From Byssovorax sp. (GTDB lineage Bacteria > Myxococcota_A > Polyangia > Polyangiales > Polyangiaceae): 64,000 nt of DNA. Position numbers and translations under genes: made by a program. The notes below the pieces were generated by a model that did not search any database, was not told where the DNA came from, and was given only the letters and a program-made list of their open reading frames with translations. The DNA is taken from NCBI GenBank assembly GCA_025362495.1, contig JANYGI010000063.1, positions 1 to 64,000 on the forward strand, read 5' to 3'. Shown here in pieces: positions 25,713-34,274 of the stretch; positions within the stretch are counted from its first letter, which is position 1; each line of letters begins with the position of its first letter.

Positions 25713-27284
25713 ATGACCGAGCCCCCGGCTCCCACTGTCGTCGGTCGCTACGTGCTGCACGCGCCCATCGCGCGCGGCGGCATGGCGACGATCCACCTCG
25801 CGCGCCTCCTCGGCGCCGAGGGCTTCAGCCGCACCGTCGCGGCGAAGCGGCTGCACCCGCAGTTCACCGAGGACGCGGAGTTCCTGAAGATGTTCCTCGA
25901 CGAGGCGCGCATCGCCTCGAAGGTGCATCACCCCAACGTCGTGCCGATGCTCGACGTCGTGCAGTCGGGGACCGAGGTCATCCTCGTGCAGGAGTACGTG
26001 CACGGCGTCCCGTTCGACAAGCTGCTGCGCGCGGTGAACCAGCAGAAGAAGGTGCTGCCCGTCAGCGTCGTCATCGCGATCGTGTCGGGGATGCTCGCGG
26101 GCCTGCACGCCGCGCACGAGGCCACCGACGAGCTCGGCGAGCCGCTCCGGATCGTCCACCGCGACGTGTCGCCGCAGAACGTGATCGTCGGCGTCGACGG
26201 CATCCCGCGGCTGCTCGATTTCGGCGTGGCCAAGGCGACGCTGAGCGACCACGTGACGCGCGCGGGCGTGTTCAAGGGCAAGCTCGCGTATACGTCGCCG
26301 GAGCTGCTCCAGGGTATCGTCACGCAGGCCACCGACATCTATGCGGCCTCCGTCGTGCTGTGGGAGGCGCTCGCGGGGAGGCGGCTCTACCTCGCCGTGA
26401 ACGAGGCCGAGCTCGTCGCCGCGGTGATGTCGGGCACGGTGCAAAAGCTGACCGCGGTCGTCGACAGGGCCACCGTGACCGCCGACCGCTGGGAGCTGCT
26501 CCAGAAGCTCGAGCCCATCGTCGCCAAGGGCCTCGCGTTCGCGATGGAAGACCGCTTCCCCACGGCCGCGGCGATGCAGGACGCGCTGCTGAAGGCCGCC
26601 CCGATGGGCACCCCGGCCGAGGTGTCCAAGTGGGTCAAGGTGCTCGGCAAGGAGTACCTCGAAGGCCGCGAGAAGGTGATCGTCTCGGAAGAGTCGAGCT
26701 GGCGAAAGCAGAAGTCGGTCGGGCCCGGCGGGGGGTCCACGCTCGTCGAGGAAGCGACCGAGCGCTCGGCTCCCGGCTCGGCCCCCGGCGTCGCCTCGCA
26801 GCCCAGCGCGACCGCGACGGGCCTGCAAACCTCGGTGATCGCGCCGAGCCCCGTGCCGGAGCGGGGCCGCTCGCAGTGGGCCACGTTCGCCGTGCTGCTG
26901 GTCATCGGCGGCCTGCTCGGGGCGATCTTGCTCCTGCTGGTCCGCAGCCCGCGCGAGGCCGTACCCGTCGCCAGCGCGGCGCTGTCAACGACGTCAACGG
27001 CGGCGAACGCAGGCCTTTCCCCGCGCCCCGCTCCCGAGCCCGTCGCCGTCGAGGCGCCGGGCGCGACGCCGACGTCGACTGCGAGCGCGACTCCGACGGC
27101 GAGCGCGACGGCGACCCGCGACGGCGGACCCACCGGCAGCGCGCCGGCCGCGCTCGCGGCTCCCGCAGCGCCGATCCGCGCGGTGACGCGTGCTGTCGCC
27201 CCCGCGCCCCCCGCGACCACCGATTGCAATCCGCCCTTTTACTTCGACGGCAAGAAGAAGATCTTCAAGCCCGGTTGCCTGTGA
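25713..27284 (+). CDS. transmembrane Ser/Thr protein kinase
   Basis: 523 residues. Kinase domain ~10-275 with all Hanks motifs: glycine loop IARGGMATIH, Lys45 in VAAKRL, HRDVSPQN (Asp151, Asn156), DFGVAK (Asp169) and an APE-equivalent SPE. HRDVSPQN is the usual myxobacterial variant. A juxtamembrane Ser/Pro linker precedes one transmembrane helix (ATFAVLLVIGGLLGAILLLLV, about 389-409). The outer tail is Ala/Pro/Thr-rich and ends in a Cys-bracketed motif, CNPPFYFDGKKKIFKPGC. It phosphorylates cytoplasmic targets in answer to an outside signal. Flanked by a binding-protein-like lipoprotein upstream and a PEGA membrane protein 14 bases downstream. Confidence 0.93.
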   Translation: MTEPPAPTVVGRYVLHAPIARGGMATIHLARLLGAEGFSRTVAAKRLHPQFTEDAEFLKMFLDEARIASKVHHPNVVPMLDVVQSGTEVILVQEYVHGVPFDKLLRAVNQQKKVLPVSVVIAIVSGMLAGLHAAHEATDELGEPLRIVHRDVSPQNVIVGVDGIPRLLDFGVAKATLSDHVTRAGVFKGKLAYTSPELLQGIVTQATDIYAASVVLWEALAGRRLYLAVNEAELVAAVMSGTVQKLTAVVDRATVTADRWELLQKLEPIVAKGLAFAMEDRFPTAAAMQDALLKAAPMGTPAEVSKWVKVLGKEYLEGREKVIVSEESSWRKQKSVGPGGGSTLVEEATERSAPGSAPGVASQPSATATGLQTSVIAPSPVPERGRSQWATFAVLLVIGGLLGAILLLLVRSPREAVPVASAALSTTSTAANAGLSPRPAPEPVAVEAPGATPTSTASATPTASATATRDGGPTGSAPAALAAPAAPIRAVTRAVAPAPPATTDCNPPFYFDGKKKIFKPGCL

Positions 27285-27298
27285 GCCGAGGAGCCCGG

Positions 27299-28240
27299 AT
27301 GTCCACGATTCCCTCTCTCGTTCGTTTCTGCGCTGCCACGGCCTCGATCACGCTCTCGGGCCTGCTCACAGCGTCCACCGCAAAGGCTGCTCCTCCGACC
27401 AAGGAAGAGTGCGTCGAGGCCCACGGCAAAGGGCAGGACGCGCGCGAAGCCGGCCAGCTCGCGCAGGCCGGCAAGCTGTTCGTCACCTGCGCGCAGCAGT
27501 CCTGTCCCGCGCTCGTGCAGAGCGACTGCGCGCGCTTCGCCGACGAGATCGCCCGGCTCCAGCCGAGCGTGACGTTCGTCGCCCGCGACAGCGCGCAGAA
27601 CGATCTCCCGGAGACGTCGGTCTTCGTCGACGGGGTGCTGGCCGCGTCGCGCCTCGGCGACGGCAAGGCCCACGACATCGATCCCGGAAAGCACGAGGTG
27701 CGCTTCTCTCACGCCGGGAAAGACGTGACGCTGACCGTGGTGATCAACCAGGGCGAGAAGGCCCGCGGCGTCGTCGGGGTCTTTCCGTCGGCGGCCGGTG
27801 GCCCGGTCGCGAGCCCGCCGCCCATGGCGACGACGCCGACGACCGCGACGCCCTCGGCGCCCGAGCCCGCGCCTGTGCAGATGAAGCGGTCGTCAGGCCC
27901 GCTGGTGCTCGTCGGCATCGGCGCGGCGGCGATGGTCGCCGGCGGCGTGCTGATCGGCGTCGGGCTCTCGAAGGTCCCGGCGAACTGCTCGCTGTCGACG
28001 AACGAGTGCGCGGCTCCACCGAAAGATCCGGCGCTCGCCCAGGCGTCGAGCGGCGTCTCGCTGGCGAACCTCGGCGGCGTCGTCGGCGGCGTGGGCGGCG
28101 CGGCCTTCATCGGCTCGCTCATCTGGTATTTCGCGCAAAGCCCCCACGCGGCCGCTCGTGCGGCGTCGACGGCCTCTCGCACGTTGACGCCGTGGATTGG
28201 CCCTCAGGGTGCCGGGCTCTCGTTCTCGGGCGCGCTCTAG
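27299..28240 (+). CDS. PEGA-like membrane protein downstream of kinase
   Basis: 313 residues, start at ATG 27299 with GAGGAG five bases upstream. Signal peptide to about residue 31 (STAKA), a region with CVEAHGKGQDAREAGQLAQA typical of myxobacterial tetratricopeptide-like heads, and a PEGA-like beta domain (ETSVFVDGVLA, DIDPGKHEVRFSHAGKDV). Two hydrophobic segments follow (VLVGIGAAAMVAGGVLIGVG and GVVGGVGGAAFIGSLIWYF) around a loop with two Cys. Same overall plan as the protein at 9539-10666. Likely co-transcribed with the kinase and a possible partner. Ends five bases from the converging next gene. Confidence 0.8.
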   Translation: MSTIPSLVRFCAATASITLSGLLTASTAKAAPPTKEECVEAHGKGQDAREAGQLAQAGKLFVTCAQQSCPALVQSDCARFADEIARLQPSVTFVARDSAQNDLPETSVFVDGVLAASRLGDGKAHDIDPGKHEVRFSHAGKDVTLTVVINQGEKARGVVGVFPSAAGGPVASPPPMATTPTTATPSAPEPAPVQMKRSSGPLVLVGIGAAAMVAGGVLIGVGLSKVPANCSLSTNECAAPPKDPALAQASSGVSLANLGGVVGGVGGAAFIGSLIWYFAQSPHAAARAASTASRTLTPWIGPQGAGLSFSGAL

Positions 28241-28245
28241 CAGCG

Positions 28246-29016
28246 CTACCCGAGCCGACGCCGCAGCTCTCTGCCCGCCTGGCTTGCGGGATAGACTGCC
28301 CACCTCAGGCCCTGGAGGAAGCCCACCGGCTTCACGCCCGCGCCGTCGTGGAAGGGCGTGAATTGCAGGCTCTCCTGGTCGATATCCACTCTCCTCCGCA
28401 GCGCCACCGTCGCCAGCGCCCTCCACGGCGCGCCTCGCTCATCGCTCTTCACCTGGAGGCGGAACACCGCGCGACCCTGGCGCACCGACTGCTCCAGGCG
28501 CTCCAGCCTGTCCGTCTCCTCCTCGCCTTCGGCGGCGCCGACCTCCGGCACGAGGCGGAAGGTCACGACTCCGACTCCTTCCGCGCGCGACGGCAAGATG
28601 GCGTGATAGTCGTTGGCCAGGAAATCACGCGGGTTCGTCAGCAGCGCGCCAATCGGGAGCTGCCAGAGATGGGCTATCGAGAGCAGGATCAGGTCCTGCG
28701 ATCGCGGCGCCGCGCCGGCGCCCTGCGGAGCGTTGAAGCGCAGCGCCACGCCGAGGATATCGCGCGGCGAGGCGCCTGCTTTCTCGCGGCGCATCGCCGA
28801 CGAGAGCCGGACCAGCGCCGGCCCGGCCAGGCGCGCGGCGAGGTTCCCGAGCGCGCCGTCGGTGACGTCGGCGTACACGTCCGCGCGATAGACGACCCCG
28901 TCAGGATGGAAAATCCGCGCCCCACGGACAAAGCTGCCAATCGCCGCTGCCGGCGCGAACAGCACGCCGACTCCCCGCCCGATCGCCCCCCCGATATCCA
29001 TGCTCGGCCTCCCCAC
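28246..29016 (-). CDS. catalase-fold protein, function unknown
   Basis: 256 residues, no signal peptide. The order of blocks resembles the heme-catalase superfamily in a shortened form: FHPDGVVYRADVYADVT, ARLAGPALVRLSSAMRR, SPRDILGVALRFNAP, DLILLSIAHLWQLPI, and the closing LQFTPFHDGAGVKPVGFLQG with WAVYPASQAGR. Actinobacterial relatives are often called catalase-family proteins or phosphodiesterases. I cannot place a proximal heme Tyr with confidence, so catalase activity is not claimed. Its 187-base upstream region separates it from mgtE on the same strand. Confidence 0.6.
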   Translation of the reverse strand: MGRPSMDIGGAIGRGVGVLFAPAAAIGSFVRGARIFHPDGVVYRADVYADVTDGALGNLAARLAGPALVRLSSAMRREKAGASPRDILGVALRFNAPQGAGAAPRSQDLILLSIAHLWQLPIGALLTNPRDFLANDYHAILPSRAEGVGVVTFRLVPEVGAAEGEEETDRLERLEQSVRQGRAVFRLQVKSDERGAPWRALATVALRRRVDIDQESLQFTPFHDGAGVKPVGFLQGLRWAVYPASQAGRELRRRLG

Positions 29017-29203
29017 CTGTACGTGGGTCGAGTCCGCCGGGCCCGCAAGCGCCGCGCTCGCAGGCTTCCTTCCGTGAACTGGCTACTCTCCGATCACCGC
29101 TCCGACTCCGCTCTTCTTCATGTCCAGATGGAGATCGTGAAAGAGCGGTGAACCAGCAGGCCCTGACTGCGCACGAAAATCCGGGCGCGTCGGGCTCCGA
29201 CGA

Positions 29204-30598
29204 TCACCCCGGGTGCACGTGCGCCGCGATCACCTTGGCGAGGAAGAGCTGCGCCAGGTTGAAGTACACGATGATCCCGAGCACATCGATCAGCGTCGCG
29301 ATGAACGGGGTCGAGCTCGTCGCGGGATCGACCCCGATGCGCTTCAAGAAGAGCGGGAGCATCGAGCCGACGGTGCAGCCGAGGAGCGGGATGGCCACCA
29401 GCGTGACGCCGATGGTGAAGACAAAGCCGGTCCCGTCGCCCCACATCCACACGCGCAGCATGCCGATCGTGGCGAGCATCAGGCCGAGCACGAGGCCCTG
29501 GCCGAACTCGCGCACGAGCACGCGCCGCCAGTCGCTCGTCTTCATGTCGCCGACCGCGAGCCCGCGGATGATCAGCGACGCTGACTGCGAGCCGGTGTTG
29601 CCGCCCGTCGAGATCAGGAGCGGCACGTAGTAGCTGAGCTTGGCGACGGACTGGATCACCGCGTCGTAGTGGCGGAGCGCCGTGCCGGTGAAGAACTCGC
29701 TCACGAAGAGCGCGGCGAGCCACGGGCCTCGCTTGCGAATGAACATCCAGAAGCTCGTCTGGAAGTAGCCGTCCTCGATCGGCTCGACGCCGGCGAGGCG
29801 CTGCATGTCCTCGCTGCTCTCCTGCGTGAGCACGTCCATCACGTCGTCGACCGTGATCACCCCGAGCAGCTTGCGATCGGCGCCGAGCACCGGCAGCGCA
29901 TTGAAGTCGTACTTCGCCATCGTGCGCGCGACCTCTTCCTGGTCGGTCTCCGGGCTCACCGAGAACACGTTCTCGGTCATCACGTCCGCGAGCAGCGCCG
30001 CCCCCGGGTTGAGCAGGAGATCACGGAGCGAGACGACGCCGAGCAGGCGGTTCGTCTTGGTCACGACGTACACGTAATAGATCGTCTCGGCGTCGCTCCC
30101 GCCCTTGCGGATCAGCTCGATCACGTCGGCCACCGTCAGGTCGAGCGGCACCGAAATGTAGTCGGTGGTCATCAGACCGCCGGCGCTGTCCTCGGGCCAT
30201 TTCGCGAGCTCGGAGACCTCGGCTGCGGCCTCGGGTGAGACCTTCTCGAGCGACTCGAGCAGCGTGTCGCCGACGGCCTCGGGCAGCGCCTCGATCAGAT
30301 CGGTGCGCTCATCGGCGGACATCTCGGCGGCGATCGACGCGACGTTGTCGACGCCGAGCTGCTCGACCATCGCCTCCTGCGTGTCCTCGTCGAGGCGCTC
30401 GAAGATCGGCGCCGCGTCGGCCGCCGTCATCGATTTCAGGAGCTGCGCGGCCTCTTCATCGTCGAGCAGCTCGATCAGATCGGCGAGATCCTCGTCGTGG
30501 ATCTCTTCGAGCAGCGCGGCGAGCTGCGAGGGATCTTCGCGCAGGAGCTGGCGAACCTCGGGGACGATCGCGACGGCTACGCGCAACATTGCGCGCAC
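29204..30598 (-). CDS. mgtE: magnesium transporter MgtE
   Basis: 464 residues, normal size. MgtE N-domain (about 1-125, superhelical: LLEEIHDEDLADLIELLDDE), a tandem CBS pair (about 130-250, GGLMTTDYISVPLDLTVAD, LLGVITVDDVMDVL) and five membrane helices with the pore sequence STGGNTGSQSASLIIRGLAVGD and the closing TPFIATLIDVLGIIVYF. It imports Mg2+ and is gated by cytoplasmic Mg2+ through its acidic N and CBS domains. Divergent from the VWA lipoprotein gene. Confidence 0.96.
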   Translation of the reverse strand: MRAMLRVAVAIVPEVRQLLREDPSQLAALLEEIHDEDLADLIELLDDEEAAQLLKSMTAADAAPIFERLDEDTQEAMVEQLGVDNVASIAAEMSADERTDLIEALPEAVGDTLLESLEKVSPEAAAEVSELAKWPEDSAGGLMTTDYISVPLDLTVADVIELIRKGGSDAETIYYVYVVTKTNRLLGVVSLRDLLLNPGAALLADVMTENVFSVSPETDQEEVARTMAKYDFNALPVLGADRKLLGVITVDDVMDVLTQESSEDMQRLAGVEPIEDGYFQTSFWMFIRKRGPWLAALFVSEFFTGTALRHYDAVIQSVAKLSYYVPLLISTGGNTGSQSASLIIRGLAVGDMKTSDWRRVLVREFGQGLVLGLMLATIGMLRVWMWGDGTGFVFTIGVTLVAIPLLGCTVGSMLPLFLKRIGVDPATSSTPFIATLIDVLGIIVYFNLAQLFLAKVIAAHVHPG

Positions 30599-30822
30599 TC
30601 AACAGCAGTTCCGGCCTCCCGTAAACCGCCGTACGTCGCCGCGCGACAATGAAAATGCCGCCAACCAGAGTTTGCATGCCCGGTCCAGTTGTGGCAACCG
30701 GGTTGGCTGTTCAGCGATCCCTGAACTTGGTTTCTCGCCGGGATCTCCGGCTGGCGCTGAATTTGCTCATGAACTGGCCGGCGCTTCGGTTTCTTCCAGG
30801 ATTCCGCGGCCAAAAGGGCGAA

Positions 30823-30852
30823 TTGACAGGGTTCCGGGTAGGTCTCTACGAT
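30823..30852 (+). promoter_or_regulatory. sigma70-type promoter upstream of the VWA lipoprotein
   Basis: TTGACA at 30823-30828, 18-base spacer, TACGAT at 30847-30852. A start near 30859 would give a leader of about 115 bases with GC-rich pairing potential before the ATG at 30975. The rest of the 376-base gap to mgtE (30599-30822) shows no other clear site. Confidence 0.5.
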
Positions 30853-30974
30853 GGGGAACTCCCCCGAGAAGCGGGACGCAGGGACGAGCAGTCCCCGCCC
30901 AGCTCGGGGAAGGCAAGGCTTCCGCTGATCGCAGAGCGTTCGCGGGCCGGGTCGGCCGAAAGGAAGAGCGAGTT

Positions 30975-33329
30975 ATGACGGATCAATTGCTTGGAAGGGG
31001 TCGCGGGTGGAAGCGCGCAGCCCACATCGCGTGCGCTCTCGTCTCGATCGTGGGCGCGGGCACGGCAGGCGGCTGCCTGAACCGGCCGATCGAGCCCAAC
31101 GACACGCGGACGACATCGACGATCGTCGAGCCGTTCACGCAGAGCGCGGTCGACAAGATCGACCTCGTGCTGATGATCGACAACTCCCGGTCGATGGCTG
31201 ACAAGCAGCTGATCCTCGCGGCTGCCGTGCCCGATCTCGTCGGCGCGCTGGTGAATCCGAAGTGCGTCGATCCCAAGGGGACGAAGATGACGACGCAGCC
31301 CGCGACCGTCGGCGAGGCGTGCCCGGCCGGGCTCGTGCGCGACTTCAAGCCGATCACCAACATCCACATCGGCGTCGTGACGTCGAGCCTCGGCGGCCAC
31401 GGCAGCGACTCCTGCCCGGTGGCGGGCGATACGCAGTCGTGCCCCGGGAGCACGAACCCGTCGAACAACGACGCCGGCCACCTCATCTCGCGCGTCGACG
31501 CGTGCGGCGGCCAGCTCGTCCCGACGTACCAGAACAAGGGCTTCCTCGCGTGGGACCCCAACAAGGCCCTCACGCCCCCCGGCGAGACGAGCATCGGCAC
31601 CATCAACATCGACATGGCCGGCAACGTCACCGATGGCACGCCCGGCATCGTGCCCTCGCTCAGAGATCTCGTCGTCGGCGTCGGCCAGGTCGGCTGCGGC
31701 TACGAGGCCCAGCTCGAGTCCTGGTATCGCTTCCTCGTCGATCCCGAGCCCTACAAGGACATCACGATCCAGTCCGGCAAGGCCACGCCCTCGGGCACCG
31801 ACGCGCTCCTCCTGCAGCAGCGCGCCGACTTCCTCCGCCCGAGCTCGCTGCTCGCGATCATCATGCTGACCGACGAGAACGACTGCTCCGTGAGGGAGTC
31901 CGGGCAGTTCTACTACGCCGTGCAGCAGCAGAACCCGACGAACAACAAGAACAGGTTCCATCTCCCGCGCGCTCGCAAGGAGTGCGCGGCGAACCCGAAC
32001 GATCCTTGCTGTAAATCGTGCGGTCAGATGGTGCCGGCCACCTGCCCCGTCGACGACATGTGCAAGACGAGCCCGACGCTCAGCGACAGCGAGGACGACA
32101 TCAACCTCCGCTGCTTCGATCAGAAGCGCCGCTTCGGCATCGACTTCCTCTACGACGTCGATCGCTACCGCGACGCGCTCCACAACCGGACGATCCCGAA
32201 CCGCGCCGCCGAGATGGTCGACAACCCGCTGTTCCTCGACCTGAACCCGATGGACGCCGACTCGAGCATCCGCGATCCCGGCCTGGTCTTCATCGCCGGC
32301 ATCATTGGCGTGCCGTGGCAAGACATCGCCCGCGACCCGACGGACCTCAAGAAGGGCTTCAAGAACGCGGAAGAGCTCTCCGTGAAGGACGCCAACAGCG
32401 TCAGCACCTGGGACATGATCCTCGGCGACCCGGCGAACTACGTCCCCCCGAAGGACGCGCACATGATCGAGTCGATCCTGCCGCGCGCTGGCCTCCCGGG
32501 CGTCACGTCGCCGGCGGGTAAAGATCCGATCAACGGCCACGAGTGGACGATCGCCAACAACGATCTCCAGTACGCGTGCATCTTCGATCTGCCCGCTCCC
32601 CGCGACTGCTCGATGACGGGCGTGAACGGCTGCGACTGCAACGCGGGCAACGACAACCCGCTCTGCGACGCGACGACGAAGACGCTGCAGGTTCGCGCCA
32701 AGGGCTACCCCGGTCTGCGCGAGCTGGCGACGCTCAAGGCCGCCGCCGGCCAGGGCATCGTCGCCTCGATCTGCCCGGCGCAGCTCAAGGACCTGAAGAG
32801 CGACGACTACGGGTATCGCCCCGCCATCGGGTCGATCATCGCCCGCCTCAAGACGGCCCTCGGCGGCAAGTGCCTCGCGCGCGAGCTCACCCCGGACAAG
32901 ACCACCAGCCTCGTCCCGTGCCTCATCCTCGAGGCGAGCACGGTCACCGGCATGCCGAACTGCGACCCGAAGAAGTCGCGCCGCAACGTGCCCGACCTCA
33001 ACAAGGCCGCGATCGACGTCGCGAGGGCCGACGTCAGCGCGGACAAGAACTGGAACCAGTTCTGCGAGATCATCCAGGCCGGCGACGCGTCCGGCGGCAG
33101 CAACCAGGCGCAGCTCGATGCGTGCCAGAACGACGCGAGCGCGGCTCCGCTCGACAAGAGCAACAACCCCGTCAACGGCTGGTGCTACGTCGATCCGGGG
33201 CAGAGCCTCAAGAGCAACGCTGACATCGTCAAGGAGTGCCCGGCCACCGAGAAGCGCCTCATCCGCTTCGTCGGCAACGGCAACCCGCAGGCGGGCGGCA
33301 AGCTCTTCATCACCTGCACCGGCGACTGA
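30975..33329 (+). CDS. VWA-type lipoprotein, Cys-rich
   Basis: 784 residues. Signal peptide with lipobox TAGGC (Cys34). The start of a von Willebrand A fold is clear: IDLVLMIDNSRSMADKQ carries the MIDAS D-x-S-x-S, and later LLAIIMLTDENDCSVRE supplies a conserved VWA strand and Asp. Many paired cysteines follow (CAANPNDPCCKSCGQ, CSMTGVNGCDCNAGNDNP). Large lipoproteins of this kind are common in Polyangiales; they may bind metal ions and partner proteins on the outer surface, but no function is established. ATG 30975 has AGGAAG upstream. A strong terminator follows. Confidence 0.85.
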   Translation: MTDQLLGRGRGWKRAAHIACALVSIVGAGTAGGCLNRPIEPNDTRTTSTIVEPFTQSAVDKIDLVLMIDNSRSMADKQLILAAAVPDLVGALVNPKCVDPKGTKMTTQPATVGEACPAGLVRDFKPITNIHIGVVTSSLGGHGSDSCPVAGDTQSCPGSTNPSNNDAGHLISRVDACGGQLVPTYQNKGFLAWDPNKALTPPGETSIGTINIDMAGNVTDGTPGIVPSLRDLVVGVGQVGCGYEAQLESWYRFLVDPEPYKDITIQSGKATPSGTDALLLQQRADFLRPSSLLAIIMLTDENDCSVRESGQFYYAVQQQNPTNNKNRFHLPRARKECAANPNDPCCKSCGQMVPATCPVDDMCKTSPTLSDSEDDINLRCFDQKRRFGIDFLYDVDRYRDALHNRTIPNRAAEMVDNPLFLDLNPMDADSSIRDPGLVFIAGIIGVPWQDIARDPTDLKKGFKNAEELSVKDANSVSTWDMILGDPANYVPPKDAHMIESILPRAGLPGVTSPAGKDPINGHEWTIANNDLQYACIFDLPAPRDCSMTGVNGCDCNAGNDNPLCDATTKTLQVRAKGYPGLRELATLKAAAGQGIVASICPAQLKDLKSDDYGYRPAIGSIIARLKTALGGKCLARELTPDKTTSLVPCLILEASTVTGMPNCDPKKSRRNVPDLNKAAIDVARADVSADKNWNQFCEIIQAGDASGGSNQAQLDACQNDASAAPLDKSNNPVNGWCYVDPGQSLKSNADIVKECPATEKRLIRFVGNGNPQAGGKLFITCTGD

Positions 33330-33362
33330 TCGCCGAGGGGCCTCTCCCGCGAGGTCCACGAT

Positions 33363-33401
33363 CGCGAGGCTCGGCACACATGCCGGGCCTCGCGGCGTTT
33401 T
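33363..33401 (+). terminator. intrinsic terminator after the VWA lipoprotein
   Basis: Fourteen-base arms 33363-33376 and 33381-33394 with nearly full pairing (cgcgaggc-tcggca against tgccgg-gcctcgcg), a 4-nt loop and a TTTT run at 33398-33401. It ends just before the response-regulator gene and argues against the GTG at 33402 as that gene's start. Confidence 0.85.
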
Positions 33402-33422
33402 GTGATAAGGATCCGCCCCGTC

Positions 33423-34115
33423 GTGGCTTCCCGGAAGAAGATCCTGATCATCGAGGACGAGCCCCACATCGTCCTCGGCCTGACCGACGCGCTGGAGTTC
33501 GAGGGCTTCGCCGTCGTCTCCGCGGGCAAGGGCAAGGAGGGCGTGCAGCTCGCGCGGCAAGAGAAGCCCGACGCGATCCTCCTCGACCTGATGCTGCCCG
33601 ACACCAACGGCTTCAAGGTCTGCGAAGACGTGCGCCGCAGCGATCCCTTCGTGCCGATCATCATGCTCACCGCGCGCGGGCAAGAGGTCGACAAGATCCG
33701 CGGCCTCGACGCCGGCGCCGACGACTACGTGACCAAGCCCTTCAGCGTGGGCGAGCTCATCGCGCGGCTCCGCGCCATCTTCCGCCGCGCCGCCCGCCCC
33801 AACGAGTCCGCGGTCGAGGCCTTCACCGTCGGACAGGTCACGGTCAACACCACCGCACACACCATGGCCCACGGCGACGAGGTCGAGCAGCTCTCGTTCT
33901 ACGAAGTCGAGCTCTTGCGGCTGCTCCACGAGCGCCTCGGCCAGCCCGTCTCGCGCGAGGAGATCTTGCAGAAGATCTGGGGCGTCGAGGCCGGCCCGTC
34001 GAACCGCACCGTCGACAACTTCATCGTCAAGCTGCGGAAGAAGATCGAGAAGTCGCCCGACAAGCCGGAGCACATCCTCACGGTGTACGGCTTCGGCTAC
34101 AAGCTCGCCCCGTGA
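33423..34115 (+). CDS. OmpR-family response regulator
   Basis: 230 residues from GTG 33423. Receiver domain 1-120 with acidic pair IIEDE, phosphoacceptor Asp55 in LLDLMLP, Thr in IIMLTARG and Lys in [13 protein letters not shown]. The C-terminal winged helix (~135-230) contains [20 protein letters not shown] and [15 protein letters not shown], ending [17 protein letters not shown]-binding two-component regulator; no histidine kinase lies next to it, so it is an orphan. The alternative GTG at 33402 abuts the upstream terminator's T-run and is less likely. AAGGA lies about 13 bases before the chosen start. Confidence 0.93.
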   Translation: MASRKKILIIEDEPHIVLGLTDALEFEGFAVVSAGKGKEGVQLARQEKPDAILLDLMLPDTNGFKVCEDVRRSDPFVPIIMLTARGQEVDKIRGLDAGADDYVTKPFSVGELIARLRAIFRRAARPNESAVEAFTVGQVTVNTTAHTMAHGDEVEQLSFYEVELLRLLHERLGQPVSREEILQKIWGVEAGPSNRTVDNFIVKLRKKIEKSPDKPEHILTVYGFGYKLAP

Positions 34116-34120
34116 GCCGG

Positions 34121-34225
34121 GTGATTTTCGACGATGCGGGCGCGCCGCCTGCGTTGTCGTCGTCACCGTACATTCGTACGGCTCCTCCTCCGCCTTGGCG
34201 GCACACCCACCTCGACGAAAATCAC
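34121..34225. repeat. long inverted repeat enclosing an inner hairpin
   Basis: Arms gtgattttcgacga (34121-34134) and tcgacgaaaatcac (34212-34225) pair at 13 of 14 positions across a 77-base interior. Inside is a perfect 6-bp hairpin ccgtac-attc-gtacgg (34166-34181). It lies in the 3' region of both converging genes and next to the terminator hairpin at 34236, so both transcripts would carry the structure. Confidence 0.55.
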
Positions 34226-34235
34226 CGACGGCTCC

Positions 34236-34263
34236 GCGTCTGGTGTCGTTCGACACCAGACGC
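34236..34263. terminator. bidirectional terminator hairpin
   Basis: Perfect 12-bp stem (34236-34247 with 34252-34263, gcgtctggtgtc and its complement) closed by the tetraloop gttc. It lies between the converging response regulator (stop 34115) and the minus-strand M23-like gene (stop 34275). No U-run on either side. Confidence 0.75.
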
Positions 34264-34274
34264 GCCAGCGTGGG

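Noticed and set aside
33402-33422. GTG 33402 as the response-regulator start
   Set aside because: It directly abuts the T-run of a strong terminator, leaving no room for a leader; the receiver fold starts after GTG 33423.
30846-34256. 1136-codon minus-strand frame across the VWA lipoprotein and response regulator
   Set aside because: It runs antisense through two well-supported genes and a terminator, and its translation has no recognisable domain.
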